Assembly: GCF_020181615.1 (NCBI RefSeq)
Contig: NZ_CP084029.1
Coordinates: 3,888,800 to 3,952,799 of the forward strand
From: [Mycobacterium] crassicus
Lineage (GTDB): Bacteria > Actinomycetota > Actinomycetes > Mycobacteriales > Mycobacteriaceae
Direction: 5' to 3'
DNA: 64,000 nucleotides
Shown here: positions 8,455 to 16,037 of the stretch, in pieces
How positions within the stretch are numbered: the stretch's first letter is position 1
Layout: each line of letters begins with the position of its first letter
Translations under genes and position numbers: made by a program
The notes under the pieces: generated by a model
What the model was told of the DNA's origin: nothing
What the model saw: only the letters and a program-made list of their open reading frames with translations
Database searches by the model: none

Positions 8455-9408
8455 TTAGCTGTCCTTGTTGCGACTGGATTTGCTCAACCGGAAGTCCGGG
8501 GGGAACTTGGCGTCGTTGTCCTTGACCGCACCGGACAGGCCGGAGTCGATGGCCTCGTCGAGCATGAGGTCGTCGGCGTCCGGGGCGACGCCCGAGCCCA
8601 TCGATTCGAAGAATGCCGAGAGCAGACTGCCCATGTACTCGCCCTGGTGCTGCTTGTAGACCTCGAAGAACATCTTCTGCATGAACACCGTGTCCACCGG
8701 CCGGTTGCGCGCACAGGCCAGCGCATATTTGGCCACTTCGTCTTCCAGCTGGTCGCGGGGCACGACCCGGTTGAGGAAGTTGCACTTGTCCATGTCGGCG
8801 GCGGTGAACGGCCGCCCGGTGAACACCATTTCGGAGAACTTGCGCAAGCCCATCATCTGCACCCAGGTCCACATCCGCGGGCCCCAGCCGTAGTAGCGGA
8901 ACGACGGATGCCCGAACAGTGCGTCATCGCTGGAGATCACCAGGTCGGCGTCGGCGGCCTGGTAGAAGTGCCAGCCGTAGCAGTAGCCCTTGGCCTCGAC
9001 GATGCTGATCTTCTTGAGTTCCTGCAGCGGCCGGTTACCGGCTTGGACGTTGGCGTACCACGCGCTGATCGTGGCGCCGTTGCGGAAGGTGCCCTGGGGT
9101 GGGTAGTTGACATCCATGCCTTCCAAACGCAGCTCAGCTAGGCGCTTTTCGGGCTCATCGACGCCTTCCATGAACTCGGGCAGGTCGGCACCGCTGCCCA
9201 GATCGGCTCCGACACCGCGGATCACCACCACCTTGACGTCGTTGTCGACACTGGCGCCACGCAGCAGATCCGCGTAGCGCAGCCGTGCCGCCGACGTCGG
9301 CGCGTTCAGGTACTCCGGCCGGTCGAAGGTGATCGTGGCGATCTTGGTGTCGGGGTCCTTGTGGTACCGGATGATCTCTTCGGCCGACGGCCGCGCGGAT
9401 TCGCCCAT
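8455..9408 (-). CDS. Enoyl-CoA hydratase/isomerase family protein lacking both canonical Glu residues
   Basis: A 317-residue crotonase-fold protein, about 55 residues longer than a standard hydratase, with an insertion around residues 80-125. Crotonase landmarks are recognisable (IATITFDRPEYLN, SIVEAKGYCYGWHFYQAADADL, FGHPSFRYYGWGP). Aligning by eye with enoyl-CoA hydratase, the two catalytic Glu positions are Tyr149 and Ser169. Ordinary syn-hydration is therefore unlikely; C-C bond cleavage, dehydration with other residues or a binding role are possible. It lies between an M24-like gene (1 bp gap) and the double CoA-transferase (3 bp gap), so a role on a CoA ester in the same pathway is inferred. 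Confidence 0.82.
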   Translation of the reverse strand: MGESARPSAEEIIRYHKDPDTKIATITFDRPEYLNAPTSAARLRYADLLRGASVDNDVKVVVIRGVGADLGSGADLPEFMEGVDEPEKRLAELRLEGMDVNYPPQGTFRNGATISAWYANVQAGNRPLQELKKISIVEAKGYCYGWHFYQAADADLVISSDDALFGHPSFRYYGWGPRMWTWVQMMGLRKFSEMVFTGRPFTAADMDKCNFLNRVVPRDQLEDEVAKYALACARNRPVDTVFMQKMFFEVYKQHQGEYMGSLLSAFFESMGSGVAPDADDLMLDEAIDSGLSGAVKDNDAKFPPDFRLSKSSRNKDS

Positions 9409-9409
9409 G

Positions 9410-10543
9410 TCACTTCACTTCCGGCCGCAGTGGACTGGTGGACAGCACCTCGTGGCCGCCCTCGGTGATCAACACCGCTTCGCGGGCGAACACCGCACCC
9501 ACGCCGGGCTCGAACACGTATCCGGTGACGGCCAGCGCCATGCCCGGCTCGAGTTGTTCGGCTGCCGCCGTTGCCGGAAGTTGCGCCGACACCACCGGTG
9601 GGTCGAACCCGAGGCCGAGTCCGTGCGCCACCGGTACCGGCGGCAGTGGTTCGCCGGCGGCGGCGTAGGCGTCCAGCAGCTCGCTGCCTGCCACGCCCGG
9701 CCGCATCCGGTCGGCCAGCTTGCCCCACAACACATCCCACCGTCGGTACAGGCCTTCGGTTGCCTCGGTGACCGGTCCGACCGGATAGGTCCGGCCCACC
9801 TCACCGACGTAACCGCAGGCCAGCACACCGGCGGAGAACGCCACCAGGTCACCGGTCCGCACCCGGCCGCTGCCGGCGACCCGGCGCCACGGGTGTTCCC
9901 GCGACGTCACCCAGGCCACGTCCTGGGTGGCCGGGGTGCTGTAGCCGCCGGCGGTCATCGCCTCCAGCAGCACACCGGTCAGGGTCTGCTCGCTGACGCC
10001 GGGCTCCAGCGCGGCCACCGCGACGGCCATCGCAGACTCGGCGACCTGCACCGACGTCCGCAGTGCGGCCACCTCGTCGGGTGTCTTGATGCGGCGCGCG
10101 GCCCGCATCGCCAGTTCCCCGTCGACCAGCTCCGCCTTCGGGAAGGCCATCGGCAGCAGCTGGGCGAACAGCGGCGACATCGCGTCGGTGCCCACCCGCC
10201 GGGCGGTGGCCGCACCGTCGATGCGCGCCAGGTTCGCGATGGTGTTGGTGGGGTTCCAGGAGATGCCGTAGAGATTCTCGTGCGGAATGTCTTCGGGCAC
10301 ACCCTCATCCCAGGTGCTGAGCAGATGGATCGCCCCGGTGGCGCGCACCAGCACGCAGGTGGGCCCGAACGGGCGAGTGCCGGCCACCCAGAGCTGTGGC
10401 GCCCCGGTGATGTAGCGGACGTTGGCCTGCCGTCCCAGCACCAGCACATCCAGATCGTGGGCTTCCATCTGCGCCAGCGCGCGTTCGCGCCGCCCGCCGC
10501 GCAGCGCGACGGAGTCCGGCAGAACCTCGGCAGTCATCGTCAT
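9410..10543 (-). CDS. M24 (creatinase/aminopeptidase P)-like protein with degenerate metal site
   Basis: A 377-residue pita-bread-fold protein: N-terminal creatinase-like domain (about 15-150) and C-terminal M24 domain (about 160-375). The metal-ligand block reads GDLVAFSAGVLACGYVGEVGRT, so the first ligand Asp is Ser237 and the second is Glu248. HGLGLGF keeps the His, but the EPG block reads AVTGYVFEPG without the usual ligand Glu; only the final REAVLIT Glu seems kept. It is probably not a dinuclear metallopeptidase; it could be a non-metal creatinase-type hydrolase or a partner of the intact paralogue encoded immediately upstream. Its ATG (10543) overlaps that gene's stop by 4 bp, indicating translational coupling. 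Confidence 0.85.
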   Translation of the reverse strand: MTMTAEVLPDSVALRGGRRERALAQMEAHDLDVLVLGRQANVRYITGAPQLWVAGTRPFGPTCVLVRATGAIHLLSTWDEGVPEDIPHENLYGISWNPTNTIANLARIDGAATARRVGTDAMSPLFAQLLPMAFPKAELVDGELAMRAARRIKTPDEVAALRTSVQVAESAMAVAVAALEPGVSEQTLTGVLLEAMTAGGYSTPATQDVAWVTSREHPWRRVAGSGRVRTGDLVAFSAGVLACGYVGEVGRTYPVGPVTEATEGLYRRWDVLWGKLADRMRPGVAGSELLDAYAAAGEPLPPVPVAHGLGLGFDPPVVSAQLPATAAAEQLEPGMALAVTGYVFEPGVGAVFAREAVLITEGGHEVLSTSPLRPEVK

Positions 10544-11790
10544 GATCCTTCCCCGTAGGGCGTATACGGGTAGTCGGTCAACGCAATCCAGCCGTCCTCG
10601 GTGACCACGACCACTTCTTCGCCGCGGTAGCCGCCGGTGCCGTCCTCCCACACCACCGGCTCGAGCACCAGCACCATCCCGGGCTCGAAGGCGAAGTTGT
10701 TGTCGAACTCGTCACCCAGATCGGTTCCGATCATCGGCATCTCGGCGGCGTTCACCCCGATACCGTGACCGAGGTAGAAGTGCGGCAGCCAGGGCCGGGT
10801 TCCATCACCGTTGGCCGCGATCGCCGCCCGGGCCAGGTCACCGGAGGTCACTCCGGCCCGCAGCACCCCGCGCACGGCGTCGAGGATCTCCCGCCACTTG
10901 CGGAACTGGGCCTGCTGCCGGGGCGTCGGGTCGGTTCCCACCACCCAGGTGCGGCCGAAGTCCGAGCAGTACCCCCCGTAGGTGATCGAGACGTCGGTCC
11001 AGAGCACGTCGCCGGCCCGCAGCTCGCGTTCGGTGGACAGCAGCGGCAGCGCCAGGTCCCCGTGGGTGGTCCACACCCCGGATTCACGGGTGTCGGGCAT
11101 GACCTGCCAGATCGGTTCCAGCATGCTGGCGCTGGCCCCCAATTCGAAGGCGTGCCGCAGGAATTGGGCCGACAGGTCGATCTGGCGAATACCGGGAGCC
11201 AGTGCCGCCTGCACGTCGACCATCGCCTCGTCGGTGATCCGGCAGGCGGTGCGGATGCAGGCGAGCTCGTCGACGGTCTTGATCATCTTGGCGGCGCTGA
11301 CGACCTGGGACGCGTCCACCGGCCGGCCGCCCGCAAAGAGCCGGTCCTTGGCACGGCGCATCGCCCCGGTGCACTCGTCGATGCCGATCACCGCGTTACC
11401 GGGGATCAGCTCGGAAAGGACCCGGGCGAAATGCTCTACACCCTCGTCGAATTCGAGGTAGACCGGGCCGTGTACGTGGTCGGCCGGCAGGTCGGACTCA
11501 CCGCTTGCGCCCTCACGGAACGGCAGGAACAGATGCGGCCACTCGTCGGCGGCGAGCACGACGGCCACCGGACGTTCGACGTGCGACAGTCCGGCGTCGC
11601 CGAGCCGCCAGCTGGTGCCGGTGGCGTAGGTGACGGCGTTGTTTCCCAGCAGGATCAGCGCGTCGACGCCGCGGTCGGCCATCGCCGCCCGTAGTCGCGC
11701 CCCGGTCTCCCGGCGCAGCCGGGCCCGGTCCGGGACGTCGGGTATCTCGATGCCCCCGATGGTTGCGGTCGTGGATGTCGGTGCGGTCAT
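10540..11790 (-). CDS. M24 family metallopeptidase / Xaa-Pro dipeptidase-like protein
   Basis: A 416-residue creatinase/prolidase-like protein with an intact metal site: Asp266 and Asp277 in DVLWTDVSITYGGYCSDFGRT, His in LGHGIGVNAAEMP, Glu in LVLEPVVWEDG and Glu in YRGEEVVVVTEDG. The N-terminal creatinase-like domain covers about residues 20-165. The family cleaves Xaa-Pro peptides or C-N bonds of small molecules; in a lipid/aromatic catabolic operon, hydrolysis of an amide or amino-acid conjugate is conceivable (inference). ATG at 11790 overlaps the amidohydrolase stop, and its 3' end overlaps the degenerate paralogue. Confidence 0.9.
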   Translation of the reverse strand: MTAPTSTTATIGGIEIPDVPDRARLRRETGARLRAAMADRGVDALILLGNNAVTYATGTSWRLGDAGLSHVERPVAVVLAADEWPHLFLPFREGASGESDLPADHVHGPVYLEFDEGVEHFARVLSELIPGNAVIGIDECTGAMRRAKDRLFAGGRPVDASQVVSAAKMIKTVDELACIRTACRITDEAMVDVQAALAPGIRQIDLSAQFLRHAFELGASASMLEPIWQVMPDTRESGVWTTHGDLALPLLSTERELRAGDVLWTDVSITYGGYCSDFGRTWVVGTDPTPRQQAQFRKWREILDAVRGVLRAGVTSGDLARAAIAANGDGTRPWLPHFYLGHGIGVNAAEMPMIGTDLGDEFDNNFAFEPGMVLVLEPVVWEDGTGGYRGEEVVVVTEDGWIALTDYPYTPYGEGS

Positions 11791-12971
11791 CACAGCCCCA
11801 GGAATCTTTTGATGTTGCTGCCGACCACCTTCGCCGCGTCCTGCGGCCCCAGGGTCGCCACGACGTTGGCCAGTGACTTCTCCGAGTAGCCGAAGGTGCT
11901 CTCGTTGTGCGGGTAGTCCGACGACCACATCACCTTGTCCACCCCGATCTGGTCGATCAGCCGCAGGCCGAGCGGGTCGACCATGAACGACGCACTCATG
12001 TGGGTGTCCCAGTAGTGCCGGATGTCGTGCTGCAACTGGTGGGTGAACATGTGCTGGTAGGACGCGAGCAGGTGCTCGGCGTCCTGCAAAGCGGTGGGCA
12101 CCCAAGCGATCCCGCCTTCGAACCAGCCGACCCGCAATCCGGGGTGGCGGTCCAGAATGCCGGAGAAGATGTACTTGGCGAACTGCTCGCGGAACGAGTC
12201 GACATTGACCATCATGCCCACCACGACACTGTTGACCTCGCACGGCGTCTTCGGCGGGGTCTCACCGATGTGGTGGGTGATCGGCAGCCCGGCCTGCTCG
12301 ATCTCATCCCATACCGGATCCATCACCCGGGCGCCGAAGTCGATGATGTTGCCCTCGTCATCCTTACCGGGATTCAGCGGCAGCAGGAAGGTCTTGAGCC
12401 CCAAGGATTTCAGCTCTTCCAGGGTGCGCCGGGTGCCGGCGGGGTCCCACCAGTTGATCAGACCGACACCGTAGAAGTGGCCGTTCGAACGTTCCTGCAG
12501 CTCGGCCATGTACTCGTTGTAGATGCGGAAGACCCGCTCCCGCAGTTCCTTGTCGGGGAAGTGGAACAGTGCCAGGACCGCGTTGGGGAACGCCAGTTCC
12601 TTGTCCACGCCGTCGGTGGCCAGCTCCGCGATACGGGCCTCGATGTTGGTGCTGGCCGCGCCGGCCAGGTCGTCGTACTGCATCAGTACCGCCGAGAAGT
12701 CGCCCGGCAGGAACGACTGCCCCTTGCGGCCCACCATGTAAGCGCCGTCCTCGTACCAGATCCGGGGCGCCTTGTCCTTGAGGTCCTCGGGGAACCGCTC
12801 GAAGAAGATGTCGTCGGCGATCGAGATGTGGTTGTCGGCGGAGAACACCTCGGTTCCGGCCGGCAGGCCCACCCCGCTCAAGCCGCCCCCGGCCTGGCCG
12901 TGACGGTCTTTGGGCGCACCGTAACCACCGGGCGGATAGAACGCGACGTCGCGAGTTGATGTGCTGGACAT
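11790..12971 (-). CDS. Amidohydrolase-2 family metal-dependent hydrolase/decarboxylase
   Basis: A 393-residue TIM-barrel protein of the ACMSD/amidohydrolase-2 type. Visible: the N-terminal metal region VFSADNHIS, with Asp-x-His rather than HxH, a mid-barrel ITHHIGE and the C-terminal metal/active-site motif WSSDYPHNES. Related proteins hydrolyse or decarboxylate ring-derived acids. ATG at 12971 was chosen because GGAG stands 9 nt upstream; an upstream in-frame start would add five residues (MEWID). The gene overlaps the M24 gene start (TGATG) and follows the P450 by 24 bp. Similar proteins are encoded at 53602 and 54728. Confidence 0.85.
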   Translation of the reverse strand: MSSTSTRDVAFYPPGGYGAPKDRHGQAGGGLSGVGLPAGTEVFSADNHISIADDIFFERFPEDLKDKAPRIWYEDGAYMVGRKGQSFLPGDFSAVLMQYDDLAGAASTNIEARIAELATDGVDKELAFPNAVLALFHFPDKELRERVFRIYNEYMAELQERSNGHFYGVGLINWWDPAGTRRTLEELKSLGLKTFLLPLNPGKDDEGNIIDFGARVMDPVWDEIEQAGLPITHHIGETPPKTPCEVNSVVVGMMVNVDSFREQFAKYIFSGILDRHPGLRVGWFEGGIAWVPTALQDAEHLLASYQHMFTHQLQHDIRHYWDTHMSASFMVDPLGLRLIDQIGVDKVMWSSDYPHNESTFGYSEKSLANVVATLGPQDAAKVVGSNIKRFLGL

Positions 12972-12995
12972 GTCAATCCACTCCAATCGGGCGGG

Positions 12996-14234
12996 TTACC
13001 AGGTGACGGGGAGTTCGTAGACGCCGTAGGCGAGGCGGTCGTTCTTGAACGGGATCTCATCGACCCCGACGGCGAGGCGAAGCGTCGGGATCCGACGGAA
13101 CAGGGTGCGGAAGGCGATCACCATCTCGGCGCGGGCCAGCTGCTGCCCCACGCACTGGTGCGGGCCGAATCCGAACGCCATGTGCTGGCGGGCCGGCCGG
13201 GCCAGGTCGAGCAGTTCCGGCTCGGGGAAGACGGTGCCGTCCCAGTTGGCCGGCGCCAGGTCGATGATGATGCCGTCGCCGGCCCGGATGGTCTCCCCGC
13301 CGATCTCGATGTCCTCCAACGCGACTCGGCGCTGGCCGGTGTGGATGATCGACAGGTAGCGCAGCAGTTCCTCGACCGCGTTGGCGATCGCGGCGTCGTC
13401 GTCGCCGCGGAAGACCGCGGTGCGCTCGGCGATCTTGTCGGGCTCACCCAGCAGCGCCACGATGCCCAGGCCGATCATGTTCGCGGTGGTCTCGTGGCCG
13501 GCGATGAGCATCCCGGTGCCCAGTTGGGTGGCCTCGCGCACCGACAGGTCACCGTCTTTCACCCGCTTGCCCAGGTCGGTGACCATGTCGTCGGCCGGTT
13601 CGGCCATCCTGGCCTCCAGCAGCCGGACCAGGTACTTGGACAGTTCGGTGGCGCCCTCGGCGAGGTCGTCGGAGGTGGCGTTGCGGTCCACCCCCATGGT
13701 GGCGTGCTGCTGGAAGAACTCGTGGTCCTCATACGGCACGCCGAGCAGTTCACTGATCACCAGCGACGGGATCGGCAGCGCGAAACCCTCGATCAGGTCG
13801 GCCGGCTGCGGTCCGGCCAGGATCGAGTCGATGTGCTCGTCGGTGATGCGTTGCGCGACCGGGGTCAGCGCGTCGACCCGCTTCATGGTCAATGACGGCG
13901 ACAGGATTCGGCGGTACCGGATGTGCTCGGCGCCGTCGGTGGTGAACACCGACTTGGGCCGGTGATCGACACTGGCGCGCATCATCTCGTTCCAGTGCGG
14001 GAAGCCGGGCTGGTGGTCGTCGACGCTGACCCGGGGGTCGGAGAACAACGCGCGGACGGCGTCGTAACCGGTGATCAGCCACGGCGTGCTGCCGTCCCAG
14101 ATCCGCACCCGGCTCAGCGGCGCCTGCGCGGCCAGCGCCATGGTCTGCGGCGGCGGTGCGAACGGGCACCGGCCGTCACGGCTCATGGGGTACTCCGGTG
14201 TCGCGGTGGCCGCGATGGTGGTTGCGTCGGTCAC
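12996..14234 (-). CDS. Cytochrome P450 (CYP105-like)
   Basis: A 412-residue P450 with I-helix LIAGHETTANMIG, K-helix EELLR and heme loop FGFGPHQCVGQQLARAE. The FGFGPHQC(V/L)GQ heme loop and overall layout resemble the CYP105 group, which often acts with a 3Fe-4S ferredoxin encoded next door. Here a ferredoxin gene ends 3 bp upstream in the same operon and is the likely redox partner. GTG start at 14234 follows AGGAG with 6-nt spacing. Substrate unknown; position ahead of amidohydrolase, M24, crotonase and CoA-transferase genes suggests the first oxidation of their common substrate. Confidence 0.95.
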   Translation of the reverse strand: MTDATTIAATATPEYPMSRDGRCPFAPPPQTMALAAQAPLSRVRIWDGSTPWLITGYDAVRALFSDPRVSVDDHQPGFPHWNEMMRASVDHRPKSVFTTDGAEHIRYRRILSPSLTMKRVDALTPVAQRITDEHIDSILAGPQPADLIEGFALPIPSLVISELLGVPYEDHEFFQQHATMGVDRNATSDDLAEGATELSKYLVRLLEARMAEPADDMVTDLGKRVKDGDLSVREATQLGTGMLIAGHETTANMIGLGIVALLGEPDKIAERTAVFRGDDDAAIANAVEELLRYLSIIHTGQRRVALEDIEIGGETIRAGDGIIIDLAPANWDGTVFPEPELLDLARPARQHMAFGFGPHQCVGQQLARAEMVIAFRTLFRRIPTLRLAVGVDEIPFKNDRLAYGVYELPVTW

Positions 14235-14237
14235 GCT

Positions 14238-14435
14238 CTACTCCTCGACGATCTTGATAGCTCCGGACGGACAGACTGCGGCCGCCTGACGAACGGCGTC
14301 CGCCAGTTCTTCGGGCGGGTTCTCATCGAGCACGACGACGACGCCGTCCTCGTCGCGCTGGTCGAACACGCGGGGTGCGAAGCCGACACACTGCCCGGAG
14401 GACGCGCAGATGTTCTGGTCTGCGGTGACTTTCAT
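14238..14435 (-). CDS. Ferredoxin, P450-coupled 3Fe-4S/4Fe-4S type
   Basis: A 65-residue single-cluster ferredoxin, MKVTADQNICASSGQCVG onward. Cluster ligands are Cys in CASSGQC (CxxXxxC with Ser at the variable position) and the distal CPSGAI. Acidic patches fit docking to a P450. ATG at 14435 follows GGAGG and overlaps the TetR stop (ATGA). It sits between the TetR gene and a P450 and is presumably that P450's electron donor. Confidence 0.92.
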   Translation of the reverse strand: MKVTADQNICASSGQCVGFAPRVFDQRDEDGVVVVLDENPPEELADAVRQAAAVCPSGAIKIVEE

Positions 14436-15100
14436 TTCGAACCTCCCGTGACCGGGGCGCGCCACAACCCGACGATCGCGTCGATCAGGTTGGAACTCGC
14501 CTCATGCCAACTGGTTTTCGGCTTGCCGCCCCCGGCCAGCGTGCGTTCCCAGTCCGCGCAGGTGTGCATCAACAGGTTTCGCGCCATCACGTTGCGGGCC
14601 TGGCGGACCGGGGCCGGAAGGTCCGGTAGGCAACGGTTGATGCCCTCGATGACCTGCACCAGGGACGGCGAACTGAGCGCGTCCTGGACGACGATGTCGT
14701 GGTAGGCCGGGTCGGCCATCACCTGCGCGGCGAACCGCGCATACCAGGTCGGGTTGCCCAGCGCAGCAAGATGATCGGTGAGCGGCCGGACCAGACACGA
14801 CACCCAATCGCGCAGTTCGGCCGAATCCACGGCGCCGACGACCATCTGCTCACGTAACAGCTCGACCGGCGCCCGGTGGCGGCGCTCGATCTCTCGCACC
14901 AGGTCGGTTTTGGTGCCGAAGTGGTAGCCGACCGCGGCGTTGTTGCCCTGGCCGGCAGCCTCACTGACCTGACGGTTGGAGACCGCGAACACCCCGTGTT
15001 CGGCGAAGAGCCGTTCGGCAGCGGTCAAGATCGCGTCCCGCGTGCTGTTGGCCCGCTCAGCTCGCACGGCCTTGTCAGCGGTGGTCACCACGCCAGTCAA
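14432..15100 (-). CDS. TetR/AcrR family transcriptional regulator, leader gene of the P450 operon
   Basis: A 222-residue repressor: N-terminal HTH TRDAILTAAERLFAEHGVFA then SNRQVSEAAGQGNNAAVGYHF (about residues 20-62), followed by a helical ligand domain. TTG at 15100 opens the frame; GTG at 15091 or 15088 is possible. It is the first gene of the operon TetR-ferredoxin-P450-amidohydrolase-M24-M24-crotonase-CoA transferase. A 26-bp palindrome lies 12 bp upstream of its start and again before the neighbouring SDR, so autoregulation and control of the SDR and perhaps the adenylate cyclase are inferred. Confidence 0.9.
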   Translation of the reverse strand: MTGVVTTADKAVRAERANSTRDAILTAAERLFAEHGVFAVSNRQVSEAAGQGNNAAVGYHFGTKTDLVREIERRHRAPVELLREQMVVGAVDSAELRDWVSCLVRPLTDHLAALGNPTWYARFAAQVMADPAYHDIVVQDALSSPSLVQVIEGINRCLPDLPAPVRQARNVMARNLLMHTCADWERTLAGGGKPKTSWHEASSNLIDAIVGLWRAPVTGGSK

Positions 15101-15112
15101 TCGCGGATCACC

Positions 15113-15138
15113 AATTAAGTCAAGCGATTGATTTAATT
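15113..15138. promoter_or_regulatory. Palindromic operator, copy 1 (upstream of TetR operon)
   Basis: Inverted repeat with 11-bp arms AATTAAGTCAA and TTGATTTAATT around GCGA, one arm mismatch. The central 22 bp (arms TTAAGTCAA and TTGATTTAA plus spacer) are identical to copy 2 at 15982-16003. It overlaps the SDR stop codon and lies immediately ahead of the TetR start. Its AT content stands out from the GC-rich surroundings. Confidence 0.7.
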
Positions 15139-15954
15139 TGTCTGACCCTCGGGCCGGCGGCGCCGGATGGCCTTGCCCGCCACCGTCCCGCCGTCCACCG
15201 GCAACACGACACCGGTCACATAGCGGGATCGATCACCGGCGAGATACAGCGCGGCCTCGGCGACGTCGTCGGGGGTGCCTTCACGCTGCAACGGCCGATC
15301 GGCGCGCATGGTCTCGCGGATGCGCTCCTCGAACTGCCGGAGCTCGGCGGCCTCGGTCTCCGTGGACGCCGACTTCAACAGCGGGGTGGGGATGTTGCCG
15401 GGGGCGATCGCGTTGACCCGGACCTCATAGTGCGCCAGCTCGATCGCCGCGGACTTGGTGAACTGGATGACCGCCGCCTTGGAGGCGCGATAGGTCATCA
15501 CTCCGCCGCCGGCCTGAATTCCGCCGATCGAGGTCAGGTTGATGACCGAACCTCCCCCGCGGGAGGCCATGTGCCGGGCGGCGTCCCGGGTGCCGGCCAT
15601 CACCCCGAGCACGTTGACCGCCATGATCTTGTGAAAGTCGGCCAGGTCGTCGTCGAAGAAGCGATTGTGCATGGTGCCGGAGATCCCGGCGTTGTTCACC
15701 ATGATGTGCAGGCCGCCGAAGTGCTCGACGGCGACGTCGACCAGCGCGCCGACCTGCTCCTGGTCAGCCACATCGGCTGTGCGGAACAGCGCGTTGGCAC
15801 CCAGTCCCGCGGCCAGGCCGGCGCCACGCTCACCATCTCGGTCTGCGATGACGACCCGAGCTCCTTCTGCCACGAAGCGTTCGACGATCCCCCGACCGAT
15901 TCCCGATGCCCCGCCGGTGACGACGGCTACTTTCCCCGCTAGTTCATTGGCCAC
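15133..15954 (-). CDS. SDR family oxidoreductase
   Basis: A 273-residue short-chain dehydrogenase of the classical type: TGGASGIGRG nucleotide loop (about residues 13-22), VIADRD after the second strand (Asp suggests NAD), NNAGISG, Ser in NLTSIGG and YRASK catalytic motif. C-terminal VTGVVLPVDGG is standard for the FabG-like group. GTG at 15954 has no clear ribosome site on this strand. The gene is bracketed by two copies of one palindrome, so it is almost certainly under the adjacent TetR. Expected to oxidise or reduce a hydroxy/keto group of the pathway substrate. Confidence 0.9.
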   Translation of the reverse strand: MANELAGKVAVVTGGASGIGRGIVERFVAEGARVVIADRDGERGAGLAAGLGANALFRTADVADQEQVGALVDVAVEHFGGLHIMVNNAGISGTMHNRFFDDDLADFHKIMAVNVLGVMAGTRDAARHMASRGGGSVINLTSIGGIQAGGGVMTYRASKAAVIQFTKSAAIELAHYEVRVNAIAPGNIPTPLLKSASTETEAAELRQFEERIRETMRADRPLQREGTPDDVAEAALYLAGDRSRYVTGVVLPVDGGTVAGKAIRRRRPEGQTN

Positions 15955-15981
15955 CAGGAGAGTTAATCCATCCCAGGATTG

Positions 15982-16003
15982 TTAAGTCAAGCGATTGATT
16001 TAA
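15982..16003. promoter_or_regulatory. Palindromic operator, copy 2 (SDR / adenylate cyclase divergent promoter)
   Basis: Exact 22-bp copy of the palindrome core at 15113-15138 (arms TTAAGTCAA and TTGATTTAA, spacer GCGA), extended by a G-C pair. It stands 27 bp upstream of the SDR GTG and 34 bp upstream of the divergent adenylate cyclase GTG, so one bound TetR dimer could affect both. Confidence 0.7.
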
Positions 16004-16037
16004 CTAGTAGGCGGTACTGCCCCGCTACCGTCGTCGT

